Positions 7,587 through 16,884 of a stretch of 38,149 bases of DNA are shown piece by piece. How positions within the stretch are numbered: the stretch's first letter is position 1; the number at the start of each line of letters is the position of its first letter. Under the pieces are notes generated by a model that saw only the letters and a list, made by a program, of their open reading frames with translations, did not search any database and was not told where the DNA came from. The position numbers were made by a program, and so were the translations under genes. Origin of the DNA: Mogibacterium pumilum (GTDB taxonomy: Bacteria > Bacillota > Clostridia > Peptostreptococcales > Anaerovoracaceae); the NCBI RefSeq assembly GCF_002243385.1, contig NZ_CP016199.1, positions 1,641,585 to 1,679,733 on the forward strand. The letters run 5' to 3'.

Positions 7587-9923
7587 ATGAAACTATCCCA
7601 ACTTGGAGAACTTATATATGAATACCAGAAGCAAGGAGCAGTACTCGTAATAACGGATACTAATGTTGCTCCACTCTATCTGGATAATGCAATTTCGAGT
7701 ATCGAAGCACGCGGATTCGACTGCGAAGGCTACGTTATACCTGCAGGTGAGGATTCAAAATCTTTTGAGACTTATAGCAAAATCATCGAGTTCGCCTCAC
7801 AGATTTCGCTCACCAGAGCTGACGGTATCGTCGCACTAGGCGGCGGCATGGTCGGAGATATTGCAGGTTTTGTAGCAGCAACGTATATGAGGGGAATTAA
7901 TTTCTATCAAGTTCCAACTACCCTTCTTGCAGCTGTCGATTCATCGGTCGGTGGCAAATCTGCAATCAATACGCATGCTGGCAAAAACTTAGTTGGAGCT
8001 TTTCACAAGGCAAAATTCGTCCTTCAGGATGCGTCACTCCTCGGCTCCGAGAACGACTACGTACGTCTCGATGGTTATGCAGAGGTTATCAAGACCGCTT
8101 GCATCTCTCGAAGCGATGAGTTATTCAAGAAGCTTGAGTCTGGTAAGTACAACATTCAAGAGATAATAGACGAATGCATTGCAGTGAAGACTTACTATGT
8201 CGAAAACGATGAAAATGACTCTGGAATCAGGCATATACTTAACTACGGTCACACACTCGCACATGCACTCGAGAAACTAAACAACTACGAGATTGGCCAT
8301 GGTCATGCTGTCGCAAAGGGCATTGCCTTTGCAGCAAGCCTTTCGTACGATCTAGGGTGGTGCGACATAGATTGCCGAGACCGCATACACGCTCTACTCG
8401 AGAAGTTCGGGTATGACCTTTCATTTAAATTCTCACCTAGGGACATCGCCAATGCCATGGCTAGCGACAAGAAAAGGTCAGGTGATAGTATTAAATTTAT
8501 TATTAATAGGGGTATCGGGCACGCTGAGATCAAGCTTATCTCTTTAAGTAAACTGGGAGAATTTCTAGCTACATATAACGAAATATGCCCCAATAGTTTG
8601 GCATTATCACATCGCGGCGCACCACTTTTTGCGCCAACGAAAATGGTTTCTGCCCCACCGTCTAAATCTTTTCTCCACAGAGAGATTATCGCGGCGATGC
8701 TATCCGGGCATGAATTCCCAATAGATGCTGAAGAGGCTTCAGAGGATATACTTGCTACACATGAAGCGGCAAAGACGATTTTAAGCCACATTAATTGCAT
8801 ATGGATTGGAAGCCTTAAGTCTAACGCCGTTCTCACAAGTGACAAGCTCGTACTTGACTGCAAAGAAAGCGGATCAACTCTCAGATTCATGCTCCCCATA
8901 GTCGCAGCACTTGGCCTAGAAGCTGAATTCAAACTTGCTGGCAGGCTAAGAGAACGCCCTATGCAGCAGCTAATCAATCAACTAGAGAAGCACGGTGCAA
9001 GTATAAATAGAAGCGAGACGGGAAATATTACAATCTCAACTAGCGCTAGACATATAACACCTGGAGAGTTTAGTTTTATGAACCCCGAGTCATCGCAGTA
9101 TATAAGCGGACTGCTATTTGCCTTACCTCTGCTAAATGAAGGCAGCACACTCTACGTGCACGACAATCTCGAATCCTCGTCATACGTCATGATAACGCTC
9201 GATGTGCTTGGGAAATACGGTATCAAGGTGGATTATACGCACACAGATAGAGAATGGACATTTAACATACCTGGTAACCAGAAGTACACCTATTCATATT
9301 CAGCTCCAGAGGGCGATTGGTCAAATGCAGCTTTTTTGTTAGCACTCGGAGCACTTGGAAATAATCCAATTAGGGTGTGTAGCTTACCACTTCCATCGAT
9401 GCAGGGCGATATGAAGATACTCGATTTCCTTGAAGATTTTGGTGTAACCGTGAACCGCTATCCCGATATAATGGATGTGAATGCTGGCACTGTAGATGTA
9501 TTTCCATGTAGAAAGCTAATGGCAATCACTAGAATTGACGCTTCTGGCTGCCCAGATCTTGTTCCTATCATCGCTTTGGTTGCCAGCCTTGCAAACGGTA
9601 TAACAGTTATAAATAATGCAGAAAGACTGAGATATAAGGAAAGCGACAGACTCACCAGCACATGCAGCGCGCTTAAGAATCTCGGTGCAAATATAACCGA
9701 GACAAAAGACGGACTAATCATAGAAGGAATAGATGCGCTTCGTGGCTCGTACGAAGGTATTGGATATGGTGATCATAGAATAATAATGATGCTCGCGGTT
9801 TCTTCCATCATATCCGAGGGCATAGTAAAAATCCATGATTCTGCGGCTGTTGCAAAGTCTTATCCGAATTTCTTTGAAATTCTAAACAAGCTCGGACTTG
9901 CAGACAATATTAAACTTGCATAA
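7587..9923 (+). CDS. aroB-aroA: AroB-AroA fusion: 3-dehydroquinate synthase / EPSP synthase
   Basis: One uninterrupted 778-residue frame encodes two shikimate-pathway enzymes. Residues 1 to about 335 are dehydroquinate synthase: the NAD-binding GGGMVGDIAGFVAATYMRG, PTTLLAAVDSSVGGKSAIN, KNLVGAFH, GYAEVIKT, and metal-site His motifs NYGHTLAHALE and GHGHAVAKG. Residues about 350-778 are 5-enolpyruvylshikimate-3-phosphate synthase: APPSKSFLHRE (Lys 360), SGSTLRFMLP, RLRERPMQQLI, SSQYISGLLFALPL, RYKESDRL and YGDHRIIMMLAVSS. Steps 2 and 6 of the pathway are therefore joined in one chain. No internal ribosome binding site was seen at the junction. The gene starts after CGAGGTAAGCG and is followed 24 bases later by aroC, so the two fusions form an operon. 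The order AroB then AroA is also that of the first two domains of fungal AROM. Confidence 0.95.
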   Translation: MKLSQLGELIYEYQKQGAVLVITDTNVAPLYLDNAISSIEARGFDCEGYVIPAGEDSKSFETYSKIIEFASQISLTRADGIVALGGGMVGDIAGFVAATYMRGINFYQVPTTLLAAVDSSVGGKSAINTHAGKNLVGAFHKAKFVLQDASLLGSENDYVRLDGYAEVIKTACISRSDELFKKLESGKYNIQEIIDECIAVKTYYVENDENDSGIRHILNYGHTLAHALEKLNNYEIGHGHAVAKGIAFAASLSYDLGWCDIDCRDRIHALLEKFGYDLSFKFSPRDIANAMASDKKRSGDSIKFIINRGIGHAEIKLISLSKLGEFLATYNEICPNSLALSHRGAPLFAPTKMVSAPPSKSFLHREIIAAMLSGHEFPIDAEEASEDILATHEAAKTILSHINCIWIGSLKSNAVLTSDKLVLDCKESGSTLRFMLPIVAALGLEAEFKLAGRLRERPMQQLINQLEKHGASINRSETGNITISTSARHITPGEFSFMNPESSQYISGLLFALPLLNEGSTLYVHDNLESSSYVMITLDVLGKYGIKVDYTHTDREWTFNIPGNQKYTYSYSAPEGDWSNAAFLLALGALGNNPIRVCSLPLPSMQGDMKILDFLEDFGVTVNRYPDIMDVNAGTVDVFPCRKLMAITRIDASGCPDLVPIIALVASLANGITVINNAERLRYKESDRLTSTCSALKNLGANITETKDGLIIEGIDALRGSYEGIGYGDHRIIMMLAVSSIISEGIVKIHDSAAVAKSYPNFFEILNKLGLADNIKLA

Positions 9924-9947
9924 GTGCATGATGCGAGAGGAGGACAA

Positions 9948-11252
9948 ATGTCTATTTACAAAGGTCATACACTTACATTAACAATATTCGGAACGTCACA
10001 CGGCTCATCTATCGGGATGATGCTTAATGGATTTCCTGCGGGTCAAAAAATTGATTACCCTTCACTCGCAGAGTTTATGGCGAGAAGAGCTCCCGGTAAT
10101 AGTCCACTTTCGACTAGCCGTAAAGAACCTGATCGCCCTGAATTTATCAGCGGTATAGTTTCTAGTAATACTAACGGCTTAGAAAAATTGGTAACTGACG
10201 GAACCGAGATAAAAGCTATAATCTACAATAAGGACATAAAATCCTCAGATTATTCGAAGCTATCAAATACCCCTAGACCCGGGCACGCTGATTACACTGC
10301 TCACGTAAAGTACGGTGGAACGGAGGATCCACGAGGCGGCGGAGCATTCTCTGGTCGCATGACTGCACCACTATGCATAGCGGGCGGAATTTGCAAGCAG
10401 CTGCTTGAAGAGAGAGGCATTTATATAAATGCTTCAATCTATGATATTCATGGAAATAAGTTCGAACCTCTATCTGAGATTAAAAAAGCGCAGGTGCTTC
10501 GTGACTCTGTTGGTGGAACGATATCCTGCACCATTAGCGGATTAGCTGCAGGATATGGCGGACCGCTATTTGAAGGAATCGAAGGACGAATTGCTGAGGC
10601 TATTTATGCGATACCTGCAGTCAAAGGCATAGAGTTTGGTGCTGGATTTGAATCGACACTCATGTACGGCAGCGATAATAACGATGAATTTTACTACGAC
10701 GAGTGTGGAATTGTACGAACTCGAACGAACAACTGCGGTGGTATACTGGGTGGAATCAGCAATGGTATGGATATAGTGTTCCGCACCGCAATTAAGCCAA
10801 CGCCTTCAATTGCAAGGCCTCAAAGCACTATACTCTATGATAAATGTGAAGAAACAGAAATAGAGATTCAGGGCAGGCACGATCCGTGTATAGTACCTAG
10901 AGCGATCCCTTGCGTGGAGGCGGCAGCGGCGGTAGTAATTGCCGATATGGTTTTGACAGAAGAGATTTCGAAAAATCGGTCAGATATAACTGACCTCTCT
11001 TCGCTCAGGTCATCAATTGACAAGATAGATATGCAGCTACTCGGATTAATCGAGCAACGACTAAGAATAGCCGAATCTGTTGCAGCTTACAAGCAAGAAA
11101 ATGACCTCGAGATTGTAGATAATGATAGAGAAGCGGCCTTGCTGAAGAGGATACGGTCTCTATCAAATAAAGAACTTGTTGATCTAAATGAAGAAATATA
11201 TAAAGCGATAATATCTGCGAGCTGTAAACACCAGGAAGCAATTATGAAATAG
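9948..11252 (+). CDS. aroC: Chorismate synthase / chorismate mutase (AroQ-type) fusion
   Basis: The start is the ATG at 9948, just after GAGAGGAGGACAA; a GTG at 9924 is in frame but lacks a site. The first ~350 of 434 residues are chorismate synthase: FGTSHGSSIGMMLNG, RPGHADYTAHVKYGG, GGGAFSGRMTAPL and GRHDPCIVPRAIPCVEAAAA. The last ~80 residues are an all-helical AroQ chorismate mutase: LRSSIDKIDMQLLGLIEQR, VAAYKQEN and DNDREAALLKRI, with the Arg, Lys and Asp/Arg positions expected of this class. The chain thus makes chorismate and converts it to prephenate. It is the second gene of a two-gene operon ending in a hairpin at 11292-11321. Confidence 0.94.
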   Translation: MSIYKGHTLTLTIFGTSHGSSIGMMLNGFPAGQKIDYPSLAEFMARRAPGNSPLSTSRKEPDRPEFISGIVSSNTNGLEKLVTDGTEIKAIIYNKDIKSSDYSKLSNTPRPGHADYTAHVKYGGTEDPRGGGAFSGRMTAPLCIAGGICKQLLEERGIYINASIYDIHGNKFEPLSEIKKAQVLRDSVGGTISCTISGLAAGYGGPLFEGIEGRIAEAIYAIPAVKGIEFGAGFESTLMYGSDNNDEFYYDECGIVRTRTNNCGGILGGISNGMDIVFRTAIKPTPSIARPQSTILYDKCEETEIEIQGRHDPCIVPRAIPCVEAAAAVVIADMVLTEEISKNRSDITDLSSLRSSIDKIDMQLLGLIEQRLRIAESVAAYKQENDLEIVDNDREAALLKRIRSLSNKELVDLNEEIYKAIISASCKHQEAIMK

Positions 11253-11291
11253 CCCATGACTCTAGTAGTTCTAGAAAATTAGTGCACTAGA

Positions 11292-11321
11292 AAAGCCTCG
11301 CCATTGTTTGGGCGAGGCTTT
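11292..11321. terminator. Bidirectional hairpin terminator between convergent genes
   Basis: An 11-bp stem (AAAGCCTCGCC / GGCGAGGCTTT, 8-base loop) sits between aroC and the convergent flavodoxin-like gene. The T runs are short on both sides: TTTGTCT downstream on plus, TTTTCT on minus. Confidence 0.75.
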
Positions 11322-11343
11322 GTCTACAGTCTGAAGATGAGTC

Positions 11344-11898
11344 TTACAGCTCATCTTTTAACTTCTTTTTCGCTGCACGAAGCACTTGCTCCGTGTACCT
11401 CTTATCTACGTTATCTACTCCGTTTACGATAGCATCGACCATAGTATTGGCTGCCGAAGATGATTCCTTATCAGTAGCCCCTGATATCAGCACTTTCTTG
11501 GATATCGCCATTAGGAATTTGTCGAGTCCCGCAACTTCACTCGGCACGTATCTACCTGGACAGAAATAGAGCGGTGTATTTTGCATATTGATTTCATCGG
11601 TGAAATTAATTTCACAAATCTGCTGATAGTTCTGTGGATTATAATCCGAAATTCCAGTCACAAATATTATCAGTTTATCCGCGTGTGCCGCAATCTGTTT
11701 TCTGAATTTATCGAAGCCGACTATTCCGCTTCCTCTCAGCCAGCTGCCAAAAATCACCACATCGAACTGTCCAAGAGATCCGTAATCGAAGTTCTGTAGA
11801 GGGACCGCTGTGCATTTAAGCTCACCAGCAATCCACTCTGCATACTGCTTCGTAGAACCGCGTTTTGAATTGTATATAACTATTGATTTTTTACCCAA
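11344..11898 (-). CDS. Flavodoxin-domain protein
   Basis: The product starts with a flavodoxin fold: KKSIVIYNSKRGSTKQYAEW, where the S-K-R-G-S-T loop is the FMN phosphate-binding site, followed by DVVIFGSWLRGSGIVGF and IIFVTGISD. The family is the flavodoxin-like/HemG-like group in Firmicutes, often of unknown electron partner. I choose the TTG at 11898, preceded by GGGGGAT at about five bases, because the fold begins there; a TTG at 11913 in the same frame is the alternative. That gives 184 residues. The gene follows dnaE with a gap of about 20 bases. A paralogue lies at 16885-17478. Confidence 0.8.
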   Translation of the reverse strand: MGKKSIVIYNSKRGSTKQYAEWIAGELKCTAVPLQNFDYGSLGQFDVVIFGSWLRGSGIVGFDKFRKQIAAHADKLIIFVTGISDYNPQNYQQICEINFTDEINMQNTPLYFCPGRYVPSEVAGLDKFLMAISKKVLISGATDKESSSAANTMVDAIVNGVDNVDKRYTEQVLRAAKKKLKDEL

Positions 11899-11920
11899 AA
11901 ATATCCCCCACAATTCTATT

Positions 11921-14900
11921 TTAATACTTTACGTTCTCTTTACCGAGGAGCTGCTCTAACTCAATCATCAGGTTCTCATCAATGCTCACACCATTTGAAG
12001 ATTTAAGTGGTTTTTTACCTGGCAAATAAATGAGCATCTCAATGTCTCCTCTGTGTGCCGAGGCTGCTCCGAGGATCCTATGCTGAATCTCTTCATTTCC
12101 AAGCTGTTCAGATAGCTCCTGACTAACTCTGAGTTTGAGATATTTCTTGCCTCTCTGTGCCTCTACATTCGCCTTATTTCCAGAATAACCTCTCATGTTA
12201 TTACGTTCATAGTCGATTCCGTTCTGACTCTTGAATTCGCTGATACGTTCAATTTCAGTAACTTTATTGACCAGAATTTCAGGGTCAGAATCTTCCTTAA
12301 AACTCAGTTTGCCCTTGATAGCTACAATAGCATCATTCTCAAGCGTGTACTTAACCTTTGCATAATCTCTTGGAAATACAATTGCTGTAATCACACCATA
12401 ATAATCCTCGATAGTAAGCCTTGCCATTTCCTGATTAGACTTGGTAATCATGCGGCGCAGGTCACCGACCATACCTGCCATGATAACACTGTCACCGTCC
12501 TGGAAGCTTCCCTTTGAGCTTTCACCCATGAACTCAGAACCGTTTTCATCATCACTGTTTGAATCAGAATCGAAGATTTCAGCAGTATTCGCAGTGATAT
12601 TCTCATCTATCAAATCACGGTATTTATCGAGCGGATGGCCTGACAGGTACACTCCCATCATCTCCTTCTCCATAGCTAGTAGATGTGCCATGTCGAAATT
12701 CTGTATATTAGGTAACTCCGGTGCAGTCTTAACATCTTCCATAAGATCAGAATCAAGCTGGAACAGTGAAATCTGGTCCTTGGAAATCTTACGGGCACTG
12801 CTCTGTGCCGCTCCGACAACATCGTCACTTATCGCGAGAAGTGCGGCTCTATTTGGAGTAAATTCATCCATTGCACCTGCTTTGATGAGGCATTCAATCG
12901 CCTTTTTGTTAAGCTCTTCAGGGTCGATTGACTTGATGAAATCATATAGATTATCTATATCACGACCTTTCCTACCTTCTACTATCGCATCGACTATGCC
13001 GCTTCCAACATTCTTGATAGCGAGGAGTCCAAAGCGAATCTTACCATCCTTGGCGGTGAACTTCCTTTTACTATGTAGCACCGATGGTGGTAGCACTTCA
13101 ATTCCGAGTTCTTTGCAGTTCCTTATGTAAGCCGCGATATGTCTCGCCTCGCCCATTACGCTGGACATCAGAGCCGCCATAAACTCAACCGGATAGTGAG
13201 CCTTGAGGTATGCAGTCTCATACGAGATAACTGCATAAGCTGCAGCGTGGGATTTGTTAAATGCGTATTCAGCAAAGCTGACCATATCGTCAAATATAGC
13301 CTCTGCTGCCCTCTCAGGTATGCCATTTGCCACACAGCCTGCAATTGCTGGCGTCCCGTCAGAATCATCCTTGCCGTGGATAAAGTATTTCTTCTCCTCC
13401 AGCATGACACTCATCTTCTTCTTGGACATCGCACGGCGCACGAGATCGGATCTGCCAAATGAATATCCGCCAAGCTCACGCACAATCTGCATTACCTGCT
13501 CTTGATATACCATGCATCCATACGTGACGTTTAATATTGGTTCCAGGTGTGGATCTAAATACTTAACGTTCTCAGGGTTCTTCTTGTTGTCTATGTACTT
13601 AGGAATCGAATCCATCGGACCCGGTCTATAAAGCGAGATACCGGCTACGATATCTTCAAAGCATGATGGGTTTAAGTTCTTCATAAACTCGGTCATGCCC
13701 GCACTTTCAAGTTGGAAGATCCCCTGCGTATTACCCTTGGAAATCATCTCATATACGACTGGATCATCATAATCCATCTTGCTAAAGTCAATTTCCACAC
13801 CGTGATTTTCTTTAATCAGCTGAATCGCCTCGTTAATCATGGTAAGGTTTCTAAGCCCTAGGAAATCCATCTTAAGAAGCCCCAGTTCCTCGATTGTTGT
13901 CATGTTGAATTGAGTAGCTATACCCTTATCTGACATATATAGTGGAACATACTCATCGAGAGGCATCTTACTGATTACGATTCCCGCAGCATGTGTCGAG
14001 GAATGGCGCGGCATACCCTCAACTGCCATCGACATGTCGAGGATATTTTTTACAAGAGACTCAGATTCGTATCTCGCCCTCAAATCGCGATTGATATCGA
14101 GAGCTTTGCTGATAGTCATACCAAGCTCAGCAGGTATTGCCTTGGCGATGGAATCAGCCTCCGCATAGCTCGCATTGAGCGCTCTACCTACGTCACGCAC
14201 AGCAGCCTTCGCCTTGAGGGTTCCAAAAGTTATAATCTGAGACACCTTTTCCTTGCCGTACTTTCCAACCACATAGTCGATTACCTCCTGCCTTCTATCA
14301 ATGCAGAAATCAACGTCTATATCAGGCATGCTGATACGTTCTGGATTAAGGAATCTCTCAAAAATCAAGTTGTACTTAATCGGTTCTATCTCAGTAATAG
14401 CAAGGCTATACGCCACGATACTTCCTGCCGCAGACCCTCTTCCAGGACCTACTGGAATGTCATTGCTCTTTGCATAATGAATAAAGTCCCATACTATTAG
14501 AAAGTACTCGACGTACCCCATCTTCTCAATCACTTCGAGTTCACTCTCTAGCCTGTCTCGATATATAGAGCCCTCCTCGAGAGCTTCACTTCCATATCTT
14601 CTCTCAAGCCCCTGATAGCATAGCTCCCTCAGGTACTCATTGTTAGTCATGCCTTCAGGCGGTATAAACTCAGGCAAATGATATTCGCCAAACTCGAACT
14701 CCACATCACAGCGTTCTGCAATCTTGTGCGAGTTCTCAATAGCTTCAGGATGTTCTGGGAATAACTCGAGCATCTCAGCCTCACTCTTAAGATAAAACTC
14801 ATCGTTGGCAAATCTCATACGGTTTTCATCATCTACCGTTGCACCCGTCTGGATTGCGAGAAGTACGTCGTGAGCTTTAGCATCACTTCTCTTGATGTAA

Positions 14901-15520
14901 TGAGCGTCATTAGTAGCGACGAGAGGCGATCCTATATCTTTGGAGAGCTTCGTTAACCCCTCGATAGCAGGCTTATCATCGTCAAGAAAGTGATTTTGTA
15001 TCTCAAGGAAAAAATTATTTTCTCCAAATATTTCGCGCAATTCAAGAGCCTCTGCTTTAGCTCCCGAGTAATCGCCGTTTAATATCTTTCTCGGAATAGC
15101 ACCAGCTAGACACGCAGATAGACAAATAATTCCATCACTATGCTCACGCAGCAAGCCCTTATCTACTCGTGGTTTAAAGTAAAAGCCCTCTGTAAATGCA
15201 GCTGATACGAGCTTCGTCAGATTCTTATACCCCGTCATATTTTCCGCTAATAGTATGAGGTGATTCATGCTCCTATCACGATCTGGATCTTTATCGAAAC
15301 GCGTTCTCGGAGCGACGTAAACCTCACATCCGATGATAGGTTTAATGCCATGTTTTTTGCATGATTTATAAAAATCAATAATGCCAAACATAACACCATG
15401 ATCTGTAATCGCCAGCGAATCCATTCCCTGGCTCTTCACATACTCGGGTGCTTTGCTGATTTTAGACATGCCATCAAGCAAACTATATTCGGAGTGAACA
15501 TGTAAATGTGTAAATGCCAT
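11921..15520 (-). CDS. dnaE: DNA polymerase III alpha subunit (DnaE)
   Basis: The protein has 1199 residues, typical for DnaE. It begins with a PHP domain (THLHVHSEYSLLDGMSK, residues 4-20, and ITDHGVMFG). The palm of the C-family polymerase follows, with GPGRGSAAGS (about 358-367) and the catalytic PDIDVDF (about 399-405). The tail after residue ~1000 has an OB-fold region (DSVIMAGMVGDLRRMITK). No proofreading exonuclease insertion is present, so this is DnaE rather than PolC. An AGAGG lies before the ATG. It is apparently first of a two-gene transcript with the flavodoxin-like gene. Confidence 0.97.
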   Translation of the reverse strand: MAFTHLHVHSEYSLLDGMSKISKAPEYVKSQGMDSLAITDHGVMFGIIDFYKSCKKHGIKPIIGCEVYVAPRTRFDKDPDRDRSMNHLILLAENMTGYKNLTKLVSAAFTEGFYFKPRVDKGLLREHSDGIICLSACLAGAIPRKILNGDYSGAKAEALELREIFGENNFFLEIQNHFLDDDKPAIEGLTKLSKDIGSPLVATNDAHYIKRSDAKAHDVLLAIQTGATVDDENRMRFANDEFYLKSEAEMLELFPEHPEAIENSHKIAERCDVEFEFGEYHLPEFIPPEGMTNNEYLRELCYQGLERRYGSEALEEGSIYRDRLESELEVIEKMGYVEYFLIVWDFIHYAKSNDIPVGPGRGSAAGSIVAYSLAITEIEPIKYNLIFERFLNPERISMPDIDVDFCIDRRQEVIDYVVGKYGKEKVSQIITFGTLKAKAAVRDVGRALNASYAEADSIAKAIPAELGMTISKALDINRDLRARYESESLVKNILDMSMAVEGMPRHSSTHAAGIVISKMPLDEYVPLYMSDKGIATQFNMTTIEELGLLKMDFLGLRNLTMINEAIQLIKENHGVEIDFSKMDYDDPVVYEMISKGNTQGIFQLESAGMTEFMKNLNPSCFEDIVAGISLYRPGPMDSIPKYIDNKKNPENVKYLDPHLEPILNVTYGCMVYQEQVMQIVRELGGYSFGRSDLVRRAMSKKKMSVMLEEKKYFIHGKDDSDGTPAIAGCVANGIPERAAEAIFDDMVSFAEYAFNKSHAAAYAVISYETAYLKAHYPVEFMAALMSSVMGEARHIAAYIRNCKELGIEVLPPSVLHSKRKFTAKDGKIRFGLLAIKNVGSGIVDAIVEGRKGRDIDNLYDFIKSIDPEELNKKAIECLIKAGAMDEFTPNRAALLAISDDVVGAAQSSARKISKDQISLFQLDSDLMEDVKTAPELPNIQNFDMAHLLAMEKEMMGVYLSGHPLDKYRDLIDENITANTAEIFDSDSNSDDENGSEFMGESSKGSFQDGDSVIMAGMVGDLRRMITKSNQEMARLTIEDYYGVITAIVFPRDYAKVKYTLENDAIVAIKGKLSFKEDSDPEILVNKVTEIERISEFKSQNGIDYERNNMRGYSGNKANVEAQRGKKYLKLRVSQELSEQLGNEEIQHRILGAASAHRGDIEMLIYLPGKKPLKSSNGVSIDENLMIELEQLLGKENVKY

Positions 15521-15666
15521 CTATACCTCTTTACTAATAAATGTAGTAATTAATAAATAATAATTTAAAAATAATTTTTCTTTCAGTTAATAAATTGTAT
15601 CACAAGAGCTCTAAAATAGCTAAATATCAATATATTCACAATAATAACATATTCCCTTTATATTTA

Positions 15667-15695
15667 TTGACAAACATATATCAAACACCTATAAT
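15667..15695 (+). promoter_or_regulatory. Perfect sigma-A promoter for the TauE/SafE gene
   Basis: TTGACA (15667-15672), a 17-base spacer and TATAAT (15690-15695) match consensus exactly. The ~70-base leader that follows holds a 6-bp inverted repeat (ACAGAC / GTCTGT) and a run of six T residues about ten bases later, which could be an operator or a weak attenuator. Confidence 0.85.
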
Positions 15696-15771
15696 TAACT
15701 AAAGCACAGACGATCGGGAGTCTGTAGGAATTATCTTTTTTACATCGTTTTAAAAACGTATGGAGGTTATT

Positions 15772-16671
15772 ATGTTATATGCACTAAAAGGTCTTTGCGT
15801 AGTCGGAATGGTTCTTTGTATTACGCTAACACTACTAAAGGTAAAGTCTAACCTAGCAACCGAAGAAGGTAAAGCTGAATGGGCTGAGCAGAAGAAATTT
15901 GCACCTTGGAACGCTATGATTGGCGTTGTTGCTAACTTCTTCGATACTCTAGGTATCGGTTCATACGCTACATCTTGTGCACTCTTTAAGATTAGAGGAT
16001 CCATCAAGGACATATACATCCCTGGTACTCTAAACGTTGGAGATACTCTCCCTGTACTTTTAGAGGCATTCCTATTTTTCGGATTCGTTGAGATTGACAC
16101 GCTAACACTTATATCCATGCTCATCGCTGCTGTTCTCGGTGCATTTGTAGGAGCAGGAATCGTTACAAAGTGGGATCAGCATAAGGTTCGTATTGGAATG
16201 TGCGTTGGTCTACTTATCCTAGGTACTGTAATGGCTTGCAAGGCTGCAGGAATCGGACCTTTCGGTCTAGCTGGAACTGCTCTTGGTCTAAGGGGTATTA
16301 AGCTAATCATCGCTATAGTTGTTAACTTCTTCCTCGGCGCTCTTATGAACATCGGTGTAGGACTATACGCACCTTGTATGGCTCTAGTAGCTGTTCTTGG
16401 ACTAAACATCGGTGCTGCATTCCCTATCATGATGGGATCTTGCGCATACCTGATGGCATTCGGAAATGGTCCTAAGTTCATCAAGGAAAACAGATTCGAC
16501 ATGGTTTGCACACTTTGCCAGATGATTGGTGGAGTTATCGGAGTTTGCATCGCTTACTTCCTAGTAAAGAGCCTGCCACTTGACGTTCTAATGAAGGTTG
16601 TCATCGTAGTAGTATTCTTCACAGCATTCATGTTCGGTAAGGATGCTGTTGCTGATAAAAAGAATGCTTAA
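15772..16671 (+). CDS. TauE/SafE-family sulfite/anion exporter-like membrane protein
   Basis: A 299-residue, strongly hydrophobic protein with about eight membrane segments in two halves. It carries the family-typical segment APWNAMIGVVANFFDTLGIG near the N-terminus, mirrored by IAIVVNFFLGALMNIGVG in the second half. GGAGG sits six bases before the ATG at 15772; the ATG at 15760 overlaps the site and is unlikely. Such transporters move sulfite, sulfoacetate or other small anions; the substrate here is unknown. The gene has a perfect promoter and its own terminator, so it is monocistronic and probably strongly expressed. Confidence 0.87.
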   Translation: MLYALKGLCVVGMVLCITLTLLKVKSNLATEEGKAEWAEQKKFAPWNAMIGVVANFFDTLGIGSYATSCALFKIRGSIKDIYIPGTLNVGDTLPVLLEAFLFFGFVEIDTLTLISMLIAAVLGAFVGAGIVTKWDQHKVRIGMCVGLLILGTVMACKAAGIGPFGLAGTALGLRGIKLIIAIVVNFFLGALMNIGVGLYAPCMALVAVLGLNIGAAFPIMMGSCAYLMAFGNGPKFIKENRFDMVCTLCQMIGGVIGVCIAYFLVKSLPLDVLMKVVIVVVFFTAFMFGKDAVADKKNA

Positions 16672-16696
16672 TCAGTAAGTACAATATGACATTACA

Positions 16697-16727
16697 AAAG
16701 GTCTCCGATTGGAGACCTTTTTCTTTT
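16697..16727 (+). terminator. Rho-independent terminator after the TauE/SafE gene
   Basis: A 10-bp stem (AAAGGTCTCC / GGAGACCTTT) with a GATT tetraloop is followed by TTCTTTT. The complement ends in TTTTG, so it may also stop the convergent flavodoxin-like transcript. Confidence 0.9.
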
Positions 16728-16819
16728 GCTTTTAATTCGTTACGATTGATTAGCTCACATAACTGCATCAAAGTTCGTACTAGCACACTGTAAATTATCA
16801 GAATTATTGGGACTAGTCA

Positions 16820-16862
16820 CCAACTTTTTTTGTCTTATAACCCAACTCCTTTTGTCCTATAA
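16820..16862. repeat. Two tandem imperfect 21-base units
   Basis: Units at 16820-16840 and 16842-16862 share 18 of 21 bases (period 22), both starting CCAACT and ending TATAA. They lie just downstream of the second flavodoxin-like gene and are not explained by any gene. Confidence 0.6.
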
Positions 16863-16884
16863 TCCGCAAATTTTAAATCGCTTC

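Noticed and set aside
8303-8977. 224-residue minus-strand frame inside the AroB-AroA gene.
   Set aside because: It is antisense to well-conserved enzyme motifs and has no ribosome binding site; a shadow frame.
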